DNA of 64,000 nucleotides from Psychroflexus tropicus DSM 15496. Lineage in GTDB: Bacteria; Bacteroidota; Bacteroidia; Flavobacteriales; Flavobacteriaceae. The stretch is taken from assembly GCF_000378765.1 (NCBI RefSeq), contig NZ_KB905343.1, positions 252,914 through 316,913 on the forward strand. Reading direction: 5' to 3'. The notes beneath the pieces were generated by a model. The model saw nothing but the letters and a program-made list of their open reading frames with translations. It was not told where the DNA came from and searched no databases. This document shows positions 17,193 through 25,958 of the stretch, one piece after another (the stretch's first letter is position 1; each line of letters starts with the position of its first letter). Position numbers and translations under genes: made by a program.

Positions 17193-18852
17193 TGAATACC
17201 TGTAGGAGTATAGCTATGCCAATCACTAATCCACAACCAAACAAATTCAACCACAAATAAGGCATCCAGTCTTGGAAATATCCAAAAATAACAATGGCCT
17301 GAGTAATAATGGCTGCGACGAAAACAGCATGACTTCTCACATACTTGATAAAAAAGGCTAATAGGAAAATGCCTAAAACATTGCCATAAAAGATGGACCC
17401 GATAATATTGACAAGCTGAATCAAGTTATCAAATAGACTTGCGGTACAAGCAAAAATAATAGCGAAAACTCCCCAGCCCAGCGTAAACAGTTTTGTAGAG
17501 TTAACGTAATGCTTGTCTTCCTGCAAATTCTTTTTATTTCTTTTGTAAAGATCTATAGTTGTGGTGGAAGCCAAGGCATTCAACTCTGATGCAGTCGAAG
17601 ACATAGCTGCAGATAAAATAACAGCAAGTAATAGCCCAATTAAACCTTTTGGCAGATTATTTAAGATAAAATGAATAAAAACATAGTCTTTATCGTTGGT
17701 TTCAATCTTTTCATCTACTTGTGAAATAATAAGCTTAGCTTCGTCTCTCAACTCAGTTTCTTTCCTGTTGAGTTGCTCAAGTTCAGTATTCAGATTTTTT
17801 TCGTCATTTGCTGTGCTTTTGGCAAATTGACTAGCAAGACTTTTCTTTTGATCCTGAATAGTTATGAGTTGATCCTCCAAATCTTCAAATTCAGAACTGT
17901 ATTCTGATGCGGTTACGGCCTCTTTGGCAGCTGGGTTAAAGTTGATAGGAGAGTAGTTGAATTGGTAAAAGACAAAAACCATAATCCCGATAAGCAGGAT
18001 AAAAAATTGCAGAGGTACTTTCAGTATAGCATTAAAAATCAATCCCATTTGACTTTCTCTCAGACTTTTACCAGAGAGGTAACGTTGAACCTGACTTTGA
18101 TCTGTACCAAAATAGGAAAGTGCTAAAAAACTGCCGCCAATGATACCGCTCCAAAAGGTGTAACGATTATCAAAACTGAAAGAGAAGTCTACTACATTCA
18201 ACTTGTCATTTGCTCCAGCGATCTTCATCGCCTTTGTAAAATTGATATCATCTGGTAAATAGGAAAAAATGAGAATAAACGCAGTAATGAGCCCCAAAAA
18301 AATAACAGCCATTTGTTGCTTTTGAGTCACATTGACTGCCTTGGTACCACCCGTTACAGTATAGATAATCACTAAAATTCCAATTAAAATATTCAAATAG
18401 AATAAATTCCAGCCTAAGACTGCAGAGAGAATTATTGAAGGCGCATAGATTGTAATTCCGGCTGCTAAGCTTCTTTGAATCAAAAATAAACCAGCAGTTA
18501 AGCTTCTGGTTTTTAGATCAAAACGAGATTCTAGATATTCATAGGCAGTGTAGACTTTAAGCCTATGATAAATCGGAAGAAATACAAGGCATATAATAAT
18601 GATAGCTATAGGAAGACCAAAATAAAATTGGACAAAGCCCATGCCGTCATGAAAAGCCTGTCCTGGGGTAGATAAAAAGGTAATAGCACTGGCTTGAGTA
18701 GCCATTACCGACAGACCCACAGTCCACCAGCGAGAAGTATTACCTCCTTTTATAAAATCGTCTACATTGGCGTTATTTCTTGACTTTAGGCTGCCATAAA
18801 CAACAATAAAGAGCAAGGTAGCAAATAAAATGATAAGGTCTAGAGTTTCCAT
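17167..18852 (-). CDS. Sodium:solute symporter (SSS family) with a coiled-coil insert
   Basis: 561 aa with about 12-13 membrane segments. SSS features include TPGQAFHDGMGFVQFY near TM2, TVTGGTKAVNVTQ, and FGTDQSQVQRYLSGKS. Between the TM ending near residue 297 and the one starting near 391 there is a charged insert (about residues 318-385) rich in E, Q, K and L in heptad-like spacing, predicted as a coiled-coil hairpin, which is not part of the standard SSS fold. The solute cannot be told from sequence. The gene follows a 37-aa membrane peptide and a PIG-L deacetylase on the same strand, so the transported compound may be related to the deacetylase product; that link is inference. Confidence 0.85.
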   Translation of the reverse strand: METLDLIILFATLLFIVVYGSLKSRNNANVDDFIKGGNTSRWWTVGLSVMATQASAITFLSTPGQAFHDGMGFVQFYFGLPIAIIIICLVFLPIYHRLKVYTAYEYLESRFDLKTRSLTAGLFLIQRSLAAGITIYAPSIILSAVLGWNLFYLNILIGILVIIYTVTGGTKAVNVTQKQQMAVIFLGLITAFILIFSYLPDDINFTKAMKIAGANDKLNVVDFSFSFDNRYTFWSGIIGGSFLALSYFGTDQSQVQRYLSGKSLRESQMGLIFNAILKVPLQFFILLIGIMVFVFYQFNYSPINFNPAAKEAVTASEYSSEFEDLEDQLITIQDQKKSLASQFAKSTANDEKNLNTELEQLNRKETELRDEAKLIISQVDEKIETNDKDYVFIHFILNNLPKGLIGLLLAVILSAAMSSTASELNALASTTTIDLYKRNKKNLQEDKHYVNSTKLFTLGWGVFAIIFACTASLFDNLIQLVNIIGSIFYGNVLGIFLLAFFIKYVRSHAVFVAAIITQAIVIFGYFQDWMPYLWLNLFGCGLVIGIAILLQVFIKKPTQIS

Positions 18853-18861
18853 GAAGCCGAC

Positions 18862-18975
18862 TTAGTTTTGAAACCAGTTCATGAATAGATAAAAGCCAAT
18901 GATGTAAACCGCATTGCAAATTAAAATCCAGGTATAAGCTGTTTTCCAAACGTATTTATCAGGGCCTTTAGACAT
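18862..18975 (-). CDS. 37-aa single-span membrane peptide
   Basis: ATG at 18975 to TAA at 18862. The peptide has a polar N-terminus with MSKGPDKYVWKTAYT, then one hydrophobic helix (about residues 14-32) and an aromatic end. Its start lies one base after the stop of the PIG-L gene, and it ends nine bases before the symporter start, so it is translationally linked with both. Its composition and placement suggest a small transporter subunit or regulator; it has no motif I recognise. It is easily missed because of its length. Confidence 0.6.
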   Translation of the reverse strand: MSKGPDKYVWKTAYTWILICNAVYIIGFYLFMNWFQN

Positions 18976-18976
18976 C

Positions 18977-21460
18977 CTATTCTATTGAAATTAAATTTGA
19001 AATTAGTTTATATGCTCCAGACACTCCAGCTGGTAATTCTCTAAAAAAGCTTAAACCTGTATAGATATAATGACCTTTACCATATTCACCAACTAGAATG
19101 CTTCCTTTCTTTGGTTTTTCATTTTTATCATTCATCGATAAAATTGGTGTCAATTCATCAGACCAATCATCAGGAAAGTAGAGACCACGTTCTTGAACCC
19201 AGCCTTCAAAATCTTTTTCATCAATTGAATTTGGTGAATTCAATAGCGGATGATTAGGCTTGATAAACCTGACTTCAGCATTTTCTTCGGTTACACGGTC
19301 TCTGGACATGCTCATTTTAAAAGGAGCTATGTCTTCTGTTTTTAATCTTCTATTGGTGTTGTACTGCACAATCATAGTTCCTCCTTGTTGCACAAAATCA
19401 AATAACAAAGATTGTTTGAATGCGAGTTCCTCATGGATATTGTAAGCACGAATACCCGTCATAACAACATCATAATTTAAAAGTAGTTCTTTTGATATTG
19501 AATTGGGAGCCACTACATCAACTTCGAAACCCAAGTCCCGGAGATTACTTGGCACACTGGAGCCCGCTCCTTCGATGTAAGCGATTTTTCTATCACTTAT
19601 TTTAATATCAAGATTGACAAGTTTAGTTGCCGCGTCCTGAATTAATTTGTGAGTGCCGATGTGATCGTACTCAATGGTTGAAACATTTTTTGAAATGACT
19701 TCGCCGTTTATCATCAGTTCAGGCTTCACATTGATTTCACCAGTCGTGGCAGGAGTAATTTCGAAAGAAAAACGCTTTTGCTCCCCTTTTGCTTTTAAAT
19801 TCACCTTATAAGTTTGTGGTGATGACTTCCAGCCTTTAGGTAGATTAAGCCTCAAATCACCATTCAGATTATTATGAAAAGCTTCCACTTTAACTTCAAT
19901 TGATTTTTTGTTTGAATTCTTGAAAATATATACCGATTCCTCAAACTCTAAAGATGCTTTGGGTAAAATTTCAAAGCTTTGATAAACTTCTCCTTTTACA
20001 GGGTCGTTGTATTTATAGATTAGAGGCTTTTCAATAACAAAATCAGATCCATTAATGTCTAATTGAAATTTGTAAACTAAAGGTTCTGGACTTTCGGCTA
20101 AACCAATAAGGTCTTGTTGTTTGACATTAAATAGTCCTAATTCTGGTGAATTTTCTAACCAATAGGGGGTTGTAAATTCTGAATTGATATCGATTTTTTG
20201 CGTTGTATTGTGCGTGTAGTCTAAATTATTTTCTAATACTACCGGAGATAGGCTTACATCTCGTCCATTGAGTGAGATAGACTTTAAAGTTATAGGGACT
20301 GGACTTCTATTGATAAGTTCAAACTCAACTTCAACCTGTTCTCCAGCATTTGCATATGGAGATGAACTTCTAGCTTCCACAAATAAGCCTAAAGAATGCA
20401 TGATGATGGACTTAATTTGCTGCATTTTTTGAGATCTCCAAAAGTCGTCTTCAATATCTTCTATTAAAGCTTTAGACTTGAGTAACTTCGGAATAGAGAG
20501 CCATGGACGTCTTAAGTCGAAATCATTCTCAACGCTATATAGAATATCCCCTATGGCTTTGCCTTCTGGAATACGGTTCCAAGAGGTATCTATCCCAGAA
20601 AATGGATTATTCCCTTCAAATCCTTCACCTTTTATAAGTTCTATATATTCTGAACGCTCCCCTCGATAACCTGAATTTCCGAAGCCCTGTGACTTATGCT
20701 GGCTTCTACTCAAGGCAGAAATTTCATTATTAGATAAACCTTCTAACGGATAATAGGTATTGATGCCTAATTCTATAAAATTTGTTTTATCTGCTTCCTC
20801 AAATGCCTTTTGGCTCCCATAAAACCACCACGACGTATTGAAAAATCCACGTTTGGGCTGCCAGGGTTGAACTTGTTCTAGCTGGGAAGCATAGGCGTTT
20901 TTATTTCCTGCGAGCTCGAAGGCTTCTACACTCAAGAGAGCGGATGAGGTGTGATGGCCGTGCGTTGTACCCGAGGTTCTGTGATCGAATCGATTGATAA
21001 TAATATCTGGTCTGTGTTTTCTTATCGCCCATACTACATCAGATAAAATTTCATCTTTATTCCAAATTTCTAAGGTTTCTTCTGGTGTTTTAGAATATCC
21101 AAAGTCTATGGCTCTTGAAAACATTTGATGACCCCCATCTATTTTTCTGGCATTGAGAAGTTCCTGAGTTCTGATTATACCCAGTTTTTCACTGAGTTCG
21201 GAACCGATTAAATTTTGACCACCATCTCCTCGCGTTAAGGATAGATAGGTGGTTTTGGCATTGACTTGTTTTGAGAAGTAGGTGATAAGGCTCGTATTTT
21301 CATCATCGGGATGAGCCGCTATGTAAAGCACATTGCCAAGAAAATTTAAGGATTGAATTTTCTGTAATATTTCAGAAGAAGAAAGTTTATTAGGTTCCTG
21401 AGGTGTGGCTATAAGGCTAACAAGTAAAAAGAAACAAAGACTTAGATTGCGATTTATCAT
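18977..21460 (-). CDS. Large secreted PIG-L family deacetylase
   Basis: 827 aa. A signal peptide occupies the first 20 residues. The PIG-L/LmbE domain follows, with the zinc-binding AHPDDE at 49-54, the RGDGGQN turn and a downstream THGHHTSS ligand segment. Domains after about residue 350 are beta-rich (probably Ig-like) and the last 200 residues resemble a glutamine-amidotransferase-like domain (DVVMTGIRAYNIHE, GGTMIVQYN, VGEYGKGHYIYTG). PIG-L enzymes remove N-acetyl groups from GlcNAc-type sugars. This long secreted form is common in Bacteroidota; its substrate is unknown. It heads a unit with a 37-aa peptide and a symporter. Confidence 0.85.
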   Translation of the reverse strand: MINRNLSLCFFLLVSLIATPQEPNKLSSSEILQKIQSLNFLGNVLYIAAHPDDENTSLITYFSKQVNAKTTYLSLTRGDGGQNLIGSELSEKLGIIRTQELLNARKIDGGHQMFSRAIDFGYSKTPEETLEIWNKDEILSDVVWAIRKHRPDIIINRFDHRTSGTTHGHHTSSALLSVEAFELAGNKNAYASQLEQVQPWQPKRGFFNTSWWFYGSQKAFEEADKTNFIELGINTYYPLEGLSNNEISALSRSQHKSQGFGNSGYRGERSEYIELIKGEGFEGNNPFSGIDTSWNRIPEGKAIGDILYSVENDFDLRRPWLSIPKLLKSKALIEDIEDDFWRSQKMQQIKSIIMHSLGLFVEARSSSPYANAGEQVEVEFELINRSPVPITLKSISLNGRDVSLSPVVLENNLDYTHNTTQKIDINSEFTTPYWLENSPELGLFNVKQQDLIGLAESPEPLVYKFQLDINGSDFVIEKPLIYKYNDPVKGEVYQSFEILPKASLEFEESVYIFKNSNKKSIEVKVEAFHNNLNGDLRLNLPKGWKSSPQTYKVNLKAKGEQKRFSFEITPATTGEINVKPELMINGEVISKNVSTIEYDHIGTHKLIQDAATKLVNLDIKISDRKIAYIEGAGSSVPSNLRDLGFEVDVVAPNSISKELLLNYDVVMTGIRAYNIHEELAFKQSLLFDFVQQGGTMIVQYNTNRRLKTEDIAPFKMSMSRDRVTEENAEVRFIKPNHPLLNSPNSIDEKDFEGWVQERGLYFPDDWSDELTPILSMNDKNEKPKKGSILVGEYGKGHYIYTGLSFFRELPAGVSGAYKLISNLISIE

Positions 21461-21522
21461 TGTTGTAGTTTTGAATCAAATATACTAGCCTAACTTATTA
21501 ATAATTAGTTATTGTGTAGCTT

Positions 21523-22068
21523 TTAACGATCTGTATTTTCATTCCTATCCAGCATGGCATCTTTTTTTAGTAAAGTTACCGACTTCTGTAAAAGCAGGTT
21601 GTTGGGATAGGTGACTAGTTCACCTTCTTCTGTTCTTAAATGAAGCTGGAATGCTTTTATGTCTTCAATAATGGCTGTAATTGGAAAATCTTTATCGTTG
21701 ATTTGAATCTTATCGCCAATCTTGTAAGGAAATGAGAAAAACATGATGACACCAGAGGTAATATTGCTTAAGACGGACCAAATAGCAAATAATCCTATAC
21801 CTATGACTGCAAACACAGATGAAAAAATTAAAGTTAACTCTCGTATTTCAACTCCCCAGATTAAGAGTAGCGAAAAGATAGCTATGAAGGAAACTAATAC
21901 ATTGATATACTTATAAATCAACTTAGTTCTAGCGTAATTCAGTTCATCTCGTTTGGCAATACGATTAGCTGATTTTTTAAGGCCAAGTCTTAATATTAGT
22001 AACAGAAAGACTACAATAGCTGTCCAAATGATCTGTTTTTCATAAGTAAAGAAAAAGGTTTCTATCAT
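21523..22068 (-). CDS. Small MscS-type mechanosensitive channel protein
   Basis: 181 aa. Three membrane segments occupy roughly residues 10-110. The pore helix and beta domain signature of MscS is visible: FAIWSVLSNITSGVIMFF, then PYKIGDKIQI and a short beta region (AIIEDIKAFQLHLRTEEGELVTYPNN). It lacks the larger C-terminal alpha/beta vestibule of E. coli MscS, so it is a minimal member. It is the last gene of a minus-strand operon, four bases after the preceding lipoprotein gene. Confidence 0.85.
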   Translation of the reverse strand: MIETFFFTYEKQIIWTAIVVFLLLILRLGLKKSANRIAKRDELNYARTKLIYKYINVLVSFIAIFSLLLIWGVEIRELTLIFSSVFAVIGIGLFAIWSVLSNITSGVIMFFSFPYKIGDKIQINDKDFPITAIIEDIKAFQLHLRTEEGELVTYPNNLLLQKSVTLLKKDAMLDRNENTDR

Positions 22069-22072
22069 AAAT

Positions 22073-22957
22073 TTACAAGTTTAAACTATCACGTAAATGT
22101 AAATATTTGTTTGAATTTTTTTCCCAATATTTTGTTCTCAATGTTTTATTTTTGATAGCTCTTGAAACTAAGGTGTCGTTTGAGGAAATGTCCAATTCTT
22201 CCCATTTTTCAATACTGTAAGGAAAGCTTTTGCTTTGATAAACATTAAGAATTCTTCCAAGAGCTGCATAGGTTAAACTTGTTACAATATAATCGCCTTC
22301 GCTTTGCTCAATAATTGCTTTGTAAGCCTTGAATTTTTTATGATTAAGCTGAAGAAAGCTTAGACTCGGCAGTATTTTTTGTTCTCCAAGCTTCATTTTT
22401 CTTGGATCTATTCTTAGGCTTAACCAAAGTTCATTTTCTGTAAAGGTTATTGGGCGCTCAAACTCTGCATCTGCTTCCCCTTCAAAATAAGAGTGTGTTT
22501 TGAGTTCAAACATCACTCTACGGTTTAATTGGGCATAGGTTTGGCCACACCATTCCTGTATACTTGAAGATGCTTTAAGTAAAGGCTCTCTTTTGGTCAA
22601 CGGCAAAAAAGTACTCTCCATGATACTGTAGGGATAAATTCCTGTGTTGAATTTTTTGGTGGAATTAAGCTTCATCACAGATACTGTTGCTTCAGACTTT
22701 GAATTGGCTTTTACCTGTTGTTGTCTTAGAAAATCTTCAGTAACAAAAATCATCATGGCTTTGCCAGTTCTTTTTTCACCATAGCGGAAATACTCAAGAT
22801 CGTAGCTGGTCAATTCAGCTTCTCCATTGTACCAATATTCCTTAAAAGCTTCAGATAAATCTCTTGGCTCAGCCTCCACATTAGGTTTAGACTGAAGATT
22901 AGGCTCTGTCTTACAACTGTAAATACTAACTAAAATCAAAATCAAAATAAATCTCAT
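22073..22957 (-). CDS. Conserved Bacteroidota lipoprotein of unknown function
   Basis: 294 aa. A short hydrophobic signal ends in SIYSC (Cys15), a likely lipidation site. The mature protein is soluble with an EAFKEYWYNGEAELTSYDLEYFRYGEKR segment (split here by residues 39-66) and a conserved SSIQEWCGQTYAQLN motif with a cysteine. No catalytic signature is recognised. It sits three bases after maf, so it may be mislabelled after that neighbour in databases, but it shares none of Maf's motifs. Probably a periplasm-facing protein cotranscribed with maf and mscS. Confidence 0.7.
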   Translation of the reverse strand: MRFILILILVSIYSCKTEPNLQSKPNVEAEPRDLSEAFKEYWYNGEAELTSYDLEYFRYGEKRTGKAMMIFVTEDFLRQQQVKANSKSEATVSVMKLNSTKKFNTGIYPYSIMESTFLPLTKREPLLKASSSIQEWCGQTYAQLNRRVMFELKTHSYFEGEADAEFERPITFTENELWLSLRIDPRKMKLGEQKILPSLSFLQLNHKKFKAYKAIIEQSEGDYIVTSLTYAALGRILNVYQSKSFPYSIEKWEELDISSNDTLVSRAIKNKTLRTKYWEKNSNKYLHLRDSLNL

Positions 22958-22960
22958 AAG

Positions 22961-23539
22961 CTAGAGTTTAGATAAATGTTCGTAAACTAAATGTACTGGA
23001 AATCCCATCACAGTATAAAATGATCCATTAATTTCTGAAATTCCTATCTGTCCAATCCATTCTTGAATACCATAAGCTCCGGCTTTATCCATCGGTGAAT
23101 AGGTGTGAATATAGTGCCAGATTTCCTCTTTGGTGAGGGGCTTGAATTTTACTTTGGTCACATCATAATAAACGTTTTCCTTTTCAGTAGTTTTAATGCA
23201 AAAGGAAGAAATGACCTCATGAGTAGTATTGGAAAGGGATTGTATCATTTCAAAGGCTTCGTCCTTATCATTTGGTTTGTTGAGTGCACGGTCGTTGTGC
23301 CAAACGATAGTGTCTCCAGTAATTAGGACCTCATTTCCTAGCAGATCTGTAAACTGATCTGCTTTCAATTTCGCTAAAAAATCACTGATTTCATGATGTT
23401 TTAATTTATCATTAAAAACTTCGTTAACCGAGCGGAGCTCAACCTTGAAATCTACTCCAATAGACTTTAGAATTTCCTGACGTCTCGGTGAGCCAGAAGC
23501 CAAAATGACTTGCTTATTCTTTAAATTTTTTAAGATCAT
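22961..23539 (-). CDS. maf: Maf-like nucleoside triphosphate pyrophosphatase
   Basis: 192 aa from ATG 23539. The Maf signature is complete: ILASGSPRRQEIL at the N-terminus, LITGDTIVW with the catalytic Asp, NKPNDKDEA, and the C-terminal DKAGAYGIQ with the conserved Lys and Gln, then INGSFYTVMGFPV. The family hydrolyses dTTP, UTP or modified nucleotides as a house-cleaning step. Its start overlaps the upstream prenyltransferase stop (ATGA), which settles the start codon; a longer frame to 23566 is not needed. Confidence 0.93.
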   Translation of the reverse strand: MILKNLKNKQVILASGSPRRQEILKSIGVDFKVELRSVNEVFNDKLKHHEISDFLAKLKADQFTDLLGNEVLITGDTIVWHNDRALNKPNDKDEAFEMIQSLSNTTHEVISSFCIKTTEKENVYYDVTKVKFKPLTKEEIWHYIHTYSPMDKAGAYGIQEWIGQIGISEINGSFYTVMGFPVHLVYEHLSKL

Positions 23540-24429
23540 ATAAATAAAAATGTAATCATGGAACACAAACCCGTTAAAAATACAAGTTTAAGGTGGGAAC
23601 TGATGTCTTTGTAGTCTTTTTCTGATTTTGCACTAAGTGTTCGTTTGGATATAAGTATAAGGGGGAGGATGACAAACGTAAACATATAAAACATGACTAG
23701 GTTAAGGCTAAGAAAATAGGTCAGCAGAATGCTAAGTAATATAAAAACACTCAAGATAATTATACTAAATACAATGTAATTGGTTCTGCGTTTACCAATG
23801 AGGATAGGGAGTGTTGACATTCCACAGAAGTAATCCCCTTTAATATCTTCTATATCCTTAACCATTTCTCTGGAAAGATTAATCAAAAATGTTAGAACAC
23901 TGTAGACTATTATGGTAAAGAAAACCACAGGATGCTGGCTTTTTTCAATAAGTATAGTTCCTAAGCAATAAATACTAAGCCCTACCAAAAGACTCACCAA
24001 AATGTTCCCTATAATGGCTTTTTTTTTCAACCAAATTGAATAAGCTGCGAGGGCTAGAGGAGAGGCTAATAAAATATAAAACACCAATAGATGGCTCTCA
24101 AAAGCCTGATTGATAAGCAAATATAATAAAGAAGCTAATCCCAAAAGGTTAGTCATACCATAAAGACCTAACGTTTTTTCTCTAGAGATAAGTTTATCCA
24201 CCACTAGGCGTTGAGGTTTGTTGATACTATCGGTAGTAATATCAAAAAAATCATTGATGATGTTGCCACCAGCACCAAAACAAACCACAGCCAAAATTAC
24301 TAAGGAATAATGAAATAAACTGAGTTCCAGATCAACTCCAAAGCCAGGTAGAAGCGAAAACCTTATAAGTAAAGCAGAAAAAATAAGGATGAGTAAATTT
24401 TTCCACCTTATAAGATTTAGAATATACAT
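23536..24429 (-). CDS. UbiA-family prenyltransferase (geranylgeranylglycerol-phosphate type)
   Basis: 297 aa with about eight membrane helices. The first Asp-rich motif is NIINDFFDITTDSINKPQR (about residues 56-74) and the second is KDIEDIKGDYFCGMSTLPI. Spacing fits the UbiA superfamily, which attaches isoprenoid chains to aromatic or glycerol-phosphate acceptors. Within Bacteroidota this form is often called geranylgeranylglycerol-phosphate geranylgeranyltransferase; MenA is the main alternative. The neighbours (kdsC, maf) do not decide. Its stop overlaps the maf start. Confidence 0.8.
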   Translation of the reverse strand: MYILNLIRWKNLLILIFSALLIRFSLLPGFGVDLELSLFHYSLVILAVVCFGAGGNIINDFFDITTDSINKPQRLVVDKLISREKTLGLYGMTNLLGLASLLYLLINQAFESHLLVFYILLASPLALAAYSIWLKKKAIIGNILVSLLVGLSIYCLGTILIEKSQHPVVFFTIIVYSVLTFLINLSREMVKDIEDIKGDYFCGMSTLPILIGKRRTNYIVFSIIILSVFILLSILLTYFLSLNLVMFYMFTFVILPLILISKRTLSAKSEKDYKDISSHLKLVFLTGLCSMITFLFI

Positions 24430-24446
24430 GGTTAATTAGTCAGCGT

Positions 24447-24950
24447 TTAGAATTTCCATTTTCCCTGGGTTTTCATGACCTGCTCAATAAGATCTCTCAC
24501 ACAGCCATCACCACCTTTTCTATGAGAAATGTAGTTTGATATATCTTTGACCTCGGGCACTGCATCCTGAGGACAAGTGGCCAGACCAACCATTTTCATA
24601 GGATAAATGTCTGGAATATCATCGCCCATAAAAGCTACATGCTCGGCTTGGATTCCATACACCTCCAAAAACTCTTCTAAGCATTCAGTTTTGTCCGCAA
24701 CACCTAGATGTATATTAGTTATCCCTAAATCTCTTAACCGCGTCCTAACCATTTCATTGGTTCCTCCGGAGATGACAATGATTTCGTAGCCAGCCTTTAA
24801 GGCTTCTTTTACCACGAACCCATCTTTAACATTCATCGTTCTAATCAATTCTCCAGAAGAAGAGACTTGTAAAGAACCATTGGTGAATACACCATCGACA
24901 TCAAAAGCAAAAGTGGTGATCTGGTTGAGTAATTCTTTATAGTTTGTCAT
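24447..24950 (-). CDS. kdsC: Kdo-8-phosphate phosphatase (KdsC-type HAD)
   Basis: 167 aa. The C0/C1 HAD-superfamily motifs are visible: FDVDGVFTNGSL with the nucleophile and acid/base aspartates, VISGG, GVADKTECL with the lysine, and FMGDDIPD. The absence of a cap domain and the C-terminal SHRKGGDGCVRDLIE tail are typical of KdsC tetramers. It removes phosphate from Kdo-8-P after KdsA, encoded 8 kb away. It overlaps the DUF2520 gene by 14 bases. Confidence 0.88.
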   Translation of the reverse strand: MTNYKELLNQITTFAFDVDGVFTNGSLQVSSSGELIRTMNVKDGFVVKEALKAGYEIIVISGGTNEMVRTRLRDLGITNIHLGVADKTECLEEFLEVYGIQAEHVAFMGDDIPDIYPMKMVGLATCPQDAVPEVKDISNYISHRKGGDGCVRDLIEQVMKTQGKWKF

Positions 24951-25689
24951 ATTTTTTTATAATGGATTCTGTAAGGAGCTTGTAAATAGCCTTATGATTT
25001 GTATTGCTTATCTCTCCTAGGTGCTTATTGATTGTCGTTTGATCGTTACGTATTGCTGGACCAGTTTGTACTTGAGATGGAGAGTTGGTTTGAACTTTAT
25101 CTGCAGTTTCCTTAATAAGAGCTTTTAAAATATCAAAAGGCATGTCATCTTTGTTACAGATGTCTTCTCCTATGGCATATAAGTAATTTGTAAAATTACA
25201 AACAAAAACAGCGGCTCGATGCAAAGTTTGTCTTTGACTGGAGTTAATTTCAAAAACTACTGTAGAAATAGATTGTGCAATGTCTTTTAGGCGGTTGAGG
25301 TTTTTTTCTGAATACGCTTCAAGACAAAAGGGAATTTTAGAATAATCTAATTTTGAGCCTTTTGAAAAGGTCTGTAAGGGATAAAATACAGCAGAATTAG
25401 GTCTATCAAGCAATGATTGACTTCCAGAAGTGTGAGCTACAATGCCATTTAAAGTACTAAGCTGATCTGCTATTTTACTGATGACATCATCTTTTAGGCA
25501 TAGCAAGTATAAATCTGCCTGTTTCAATTCAGAGATTGAAGTGGTGACAGCAGTAAATTTTTTGAAATTCTCTAATGATTCAGGCTTATGATTATAAACT
25601 TGCAAAACCTGACATAGGGCCGAAGCTTGTAGAGCCTTAAACATATGGCTAGCTACATTTCCAGTTCCTAAAATTACAATAGAATACAT
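24937..25689 (-). CDS. Rossmann-like / DUF2520 domain protein
   Basis: 250 aa from ATG 25689. The N-terminal Rossmann part has the dinucleotide motif LGTGNVASH, and VAHTSGSQSL leads into the helical DUF2520 part (RQTLHRAAVFVCNFTNYLYAIGE). The fold resembles F420/NADP- or ketopantoate-reductase-type enzymes, but the substrate is unknown. It is the first gene of the six-gene minus-strand operon ending with the MscS gene. A TTG two codons upstream gives only a trivial extension. Confidence 0.8.
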   Translation of the reverse strand: MYSIVILGTGNVASHMFKALQASALCQVLQVYNHKPESLENFKKFTAVTTSISELKQADLYLLCLKDDVISKIADQLSTLNGIVAHTSGSQSLLDRPNSAVFYPLQTFSKGSKLDYSKIPFCLEAYSEKNLNRLKDIAQSISTVVFEINSSQRQTLHRAAVFVCNFTNYLYAIGEDICNKDDMPFDILKALIKETADKVQTNSPSQVQTGPAIRNDQTTINKHLGEISNTNHKAIYKLLTESIIKKYDKL

Positions 25690-25707
25690 CTCCAAAAATT
25701 AGATGAA

Positions 25708-25715
25708 CAAAGGTA
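25708..25715 (-). promoter_or_regulatory. -7 box TACCTTTG heading the DUF2520-kdsC-maf operon
   Basis: Read on the minus strand, TACCTTTG lies 18 bases upstream of ATG 25689, a good position for the promoter of the six-gene operon. Confidence 0.55.
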
Positions 25716-25929
25716 AGGTTCATTTTTAGAAATTGATACAAAGCTGAGAGTCAAATTTCATTAAAACCAGCTTAAATTATAAAATTTAAATGAAAATTAA
25801 ACTCACAATTATTAAAACTCAATAATCTCCAAAAAATTAACTATAAGTTCTTGAAATCAAGTCGATTTAATTAACAGAACTTCAACGTTCGTAAGCATGC
25901 ATATACTTTAAAATTCATGCCTTATTGAG

Positions 25930-25937
25930 TATCTTTG
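25930..25937 (+). promoter_or_regulatory. -7 box TATCTTTG before ccsBA
   Basis: TATCTTTG matches TAnnTTTG; a CTTTA about 20 bases upstream could be a weak -33 element. A TTG at 25935 lies inside the box, so ATG 25959 is the start of the gene. Confidence 0.6.
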
Positions 25938-25958
25938 CAGTTCGATATTTCTGAAATT

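Noticed and set aside
22073-22957. Labelling this gene as a Maf protein
   Set aside because: It lacks the Maf motifs, has a lipoprotein signal, and the real maf gene is its upstream neighbour.
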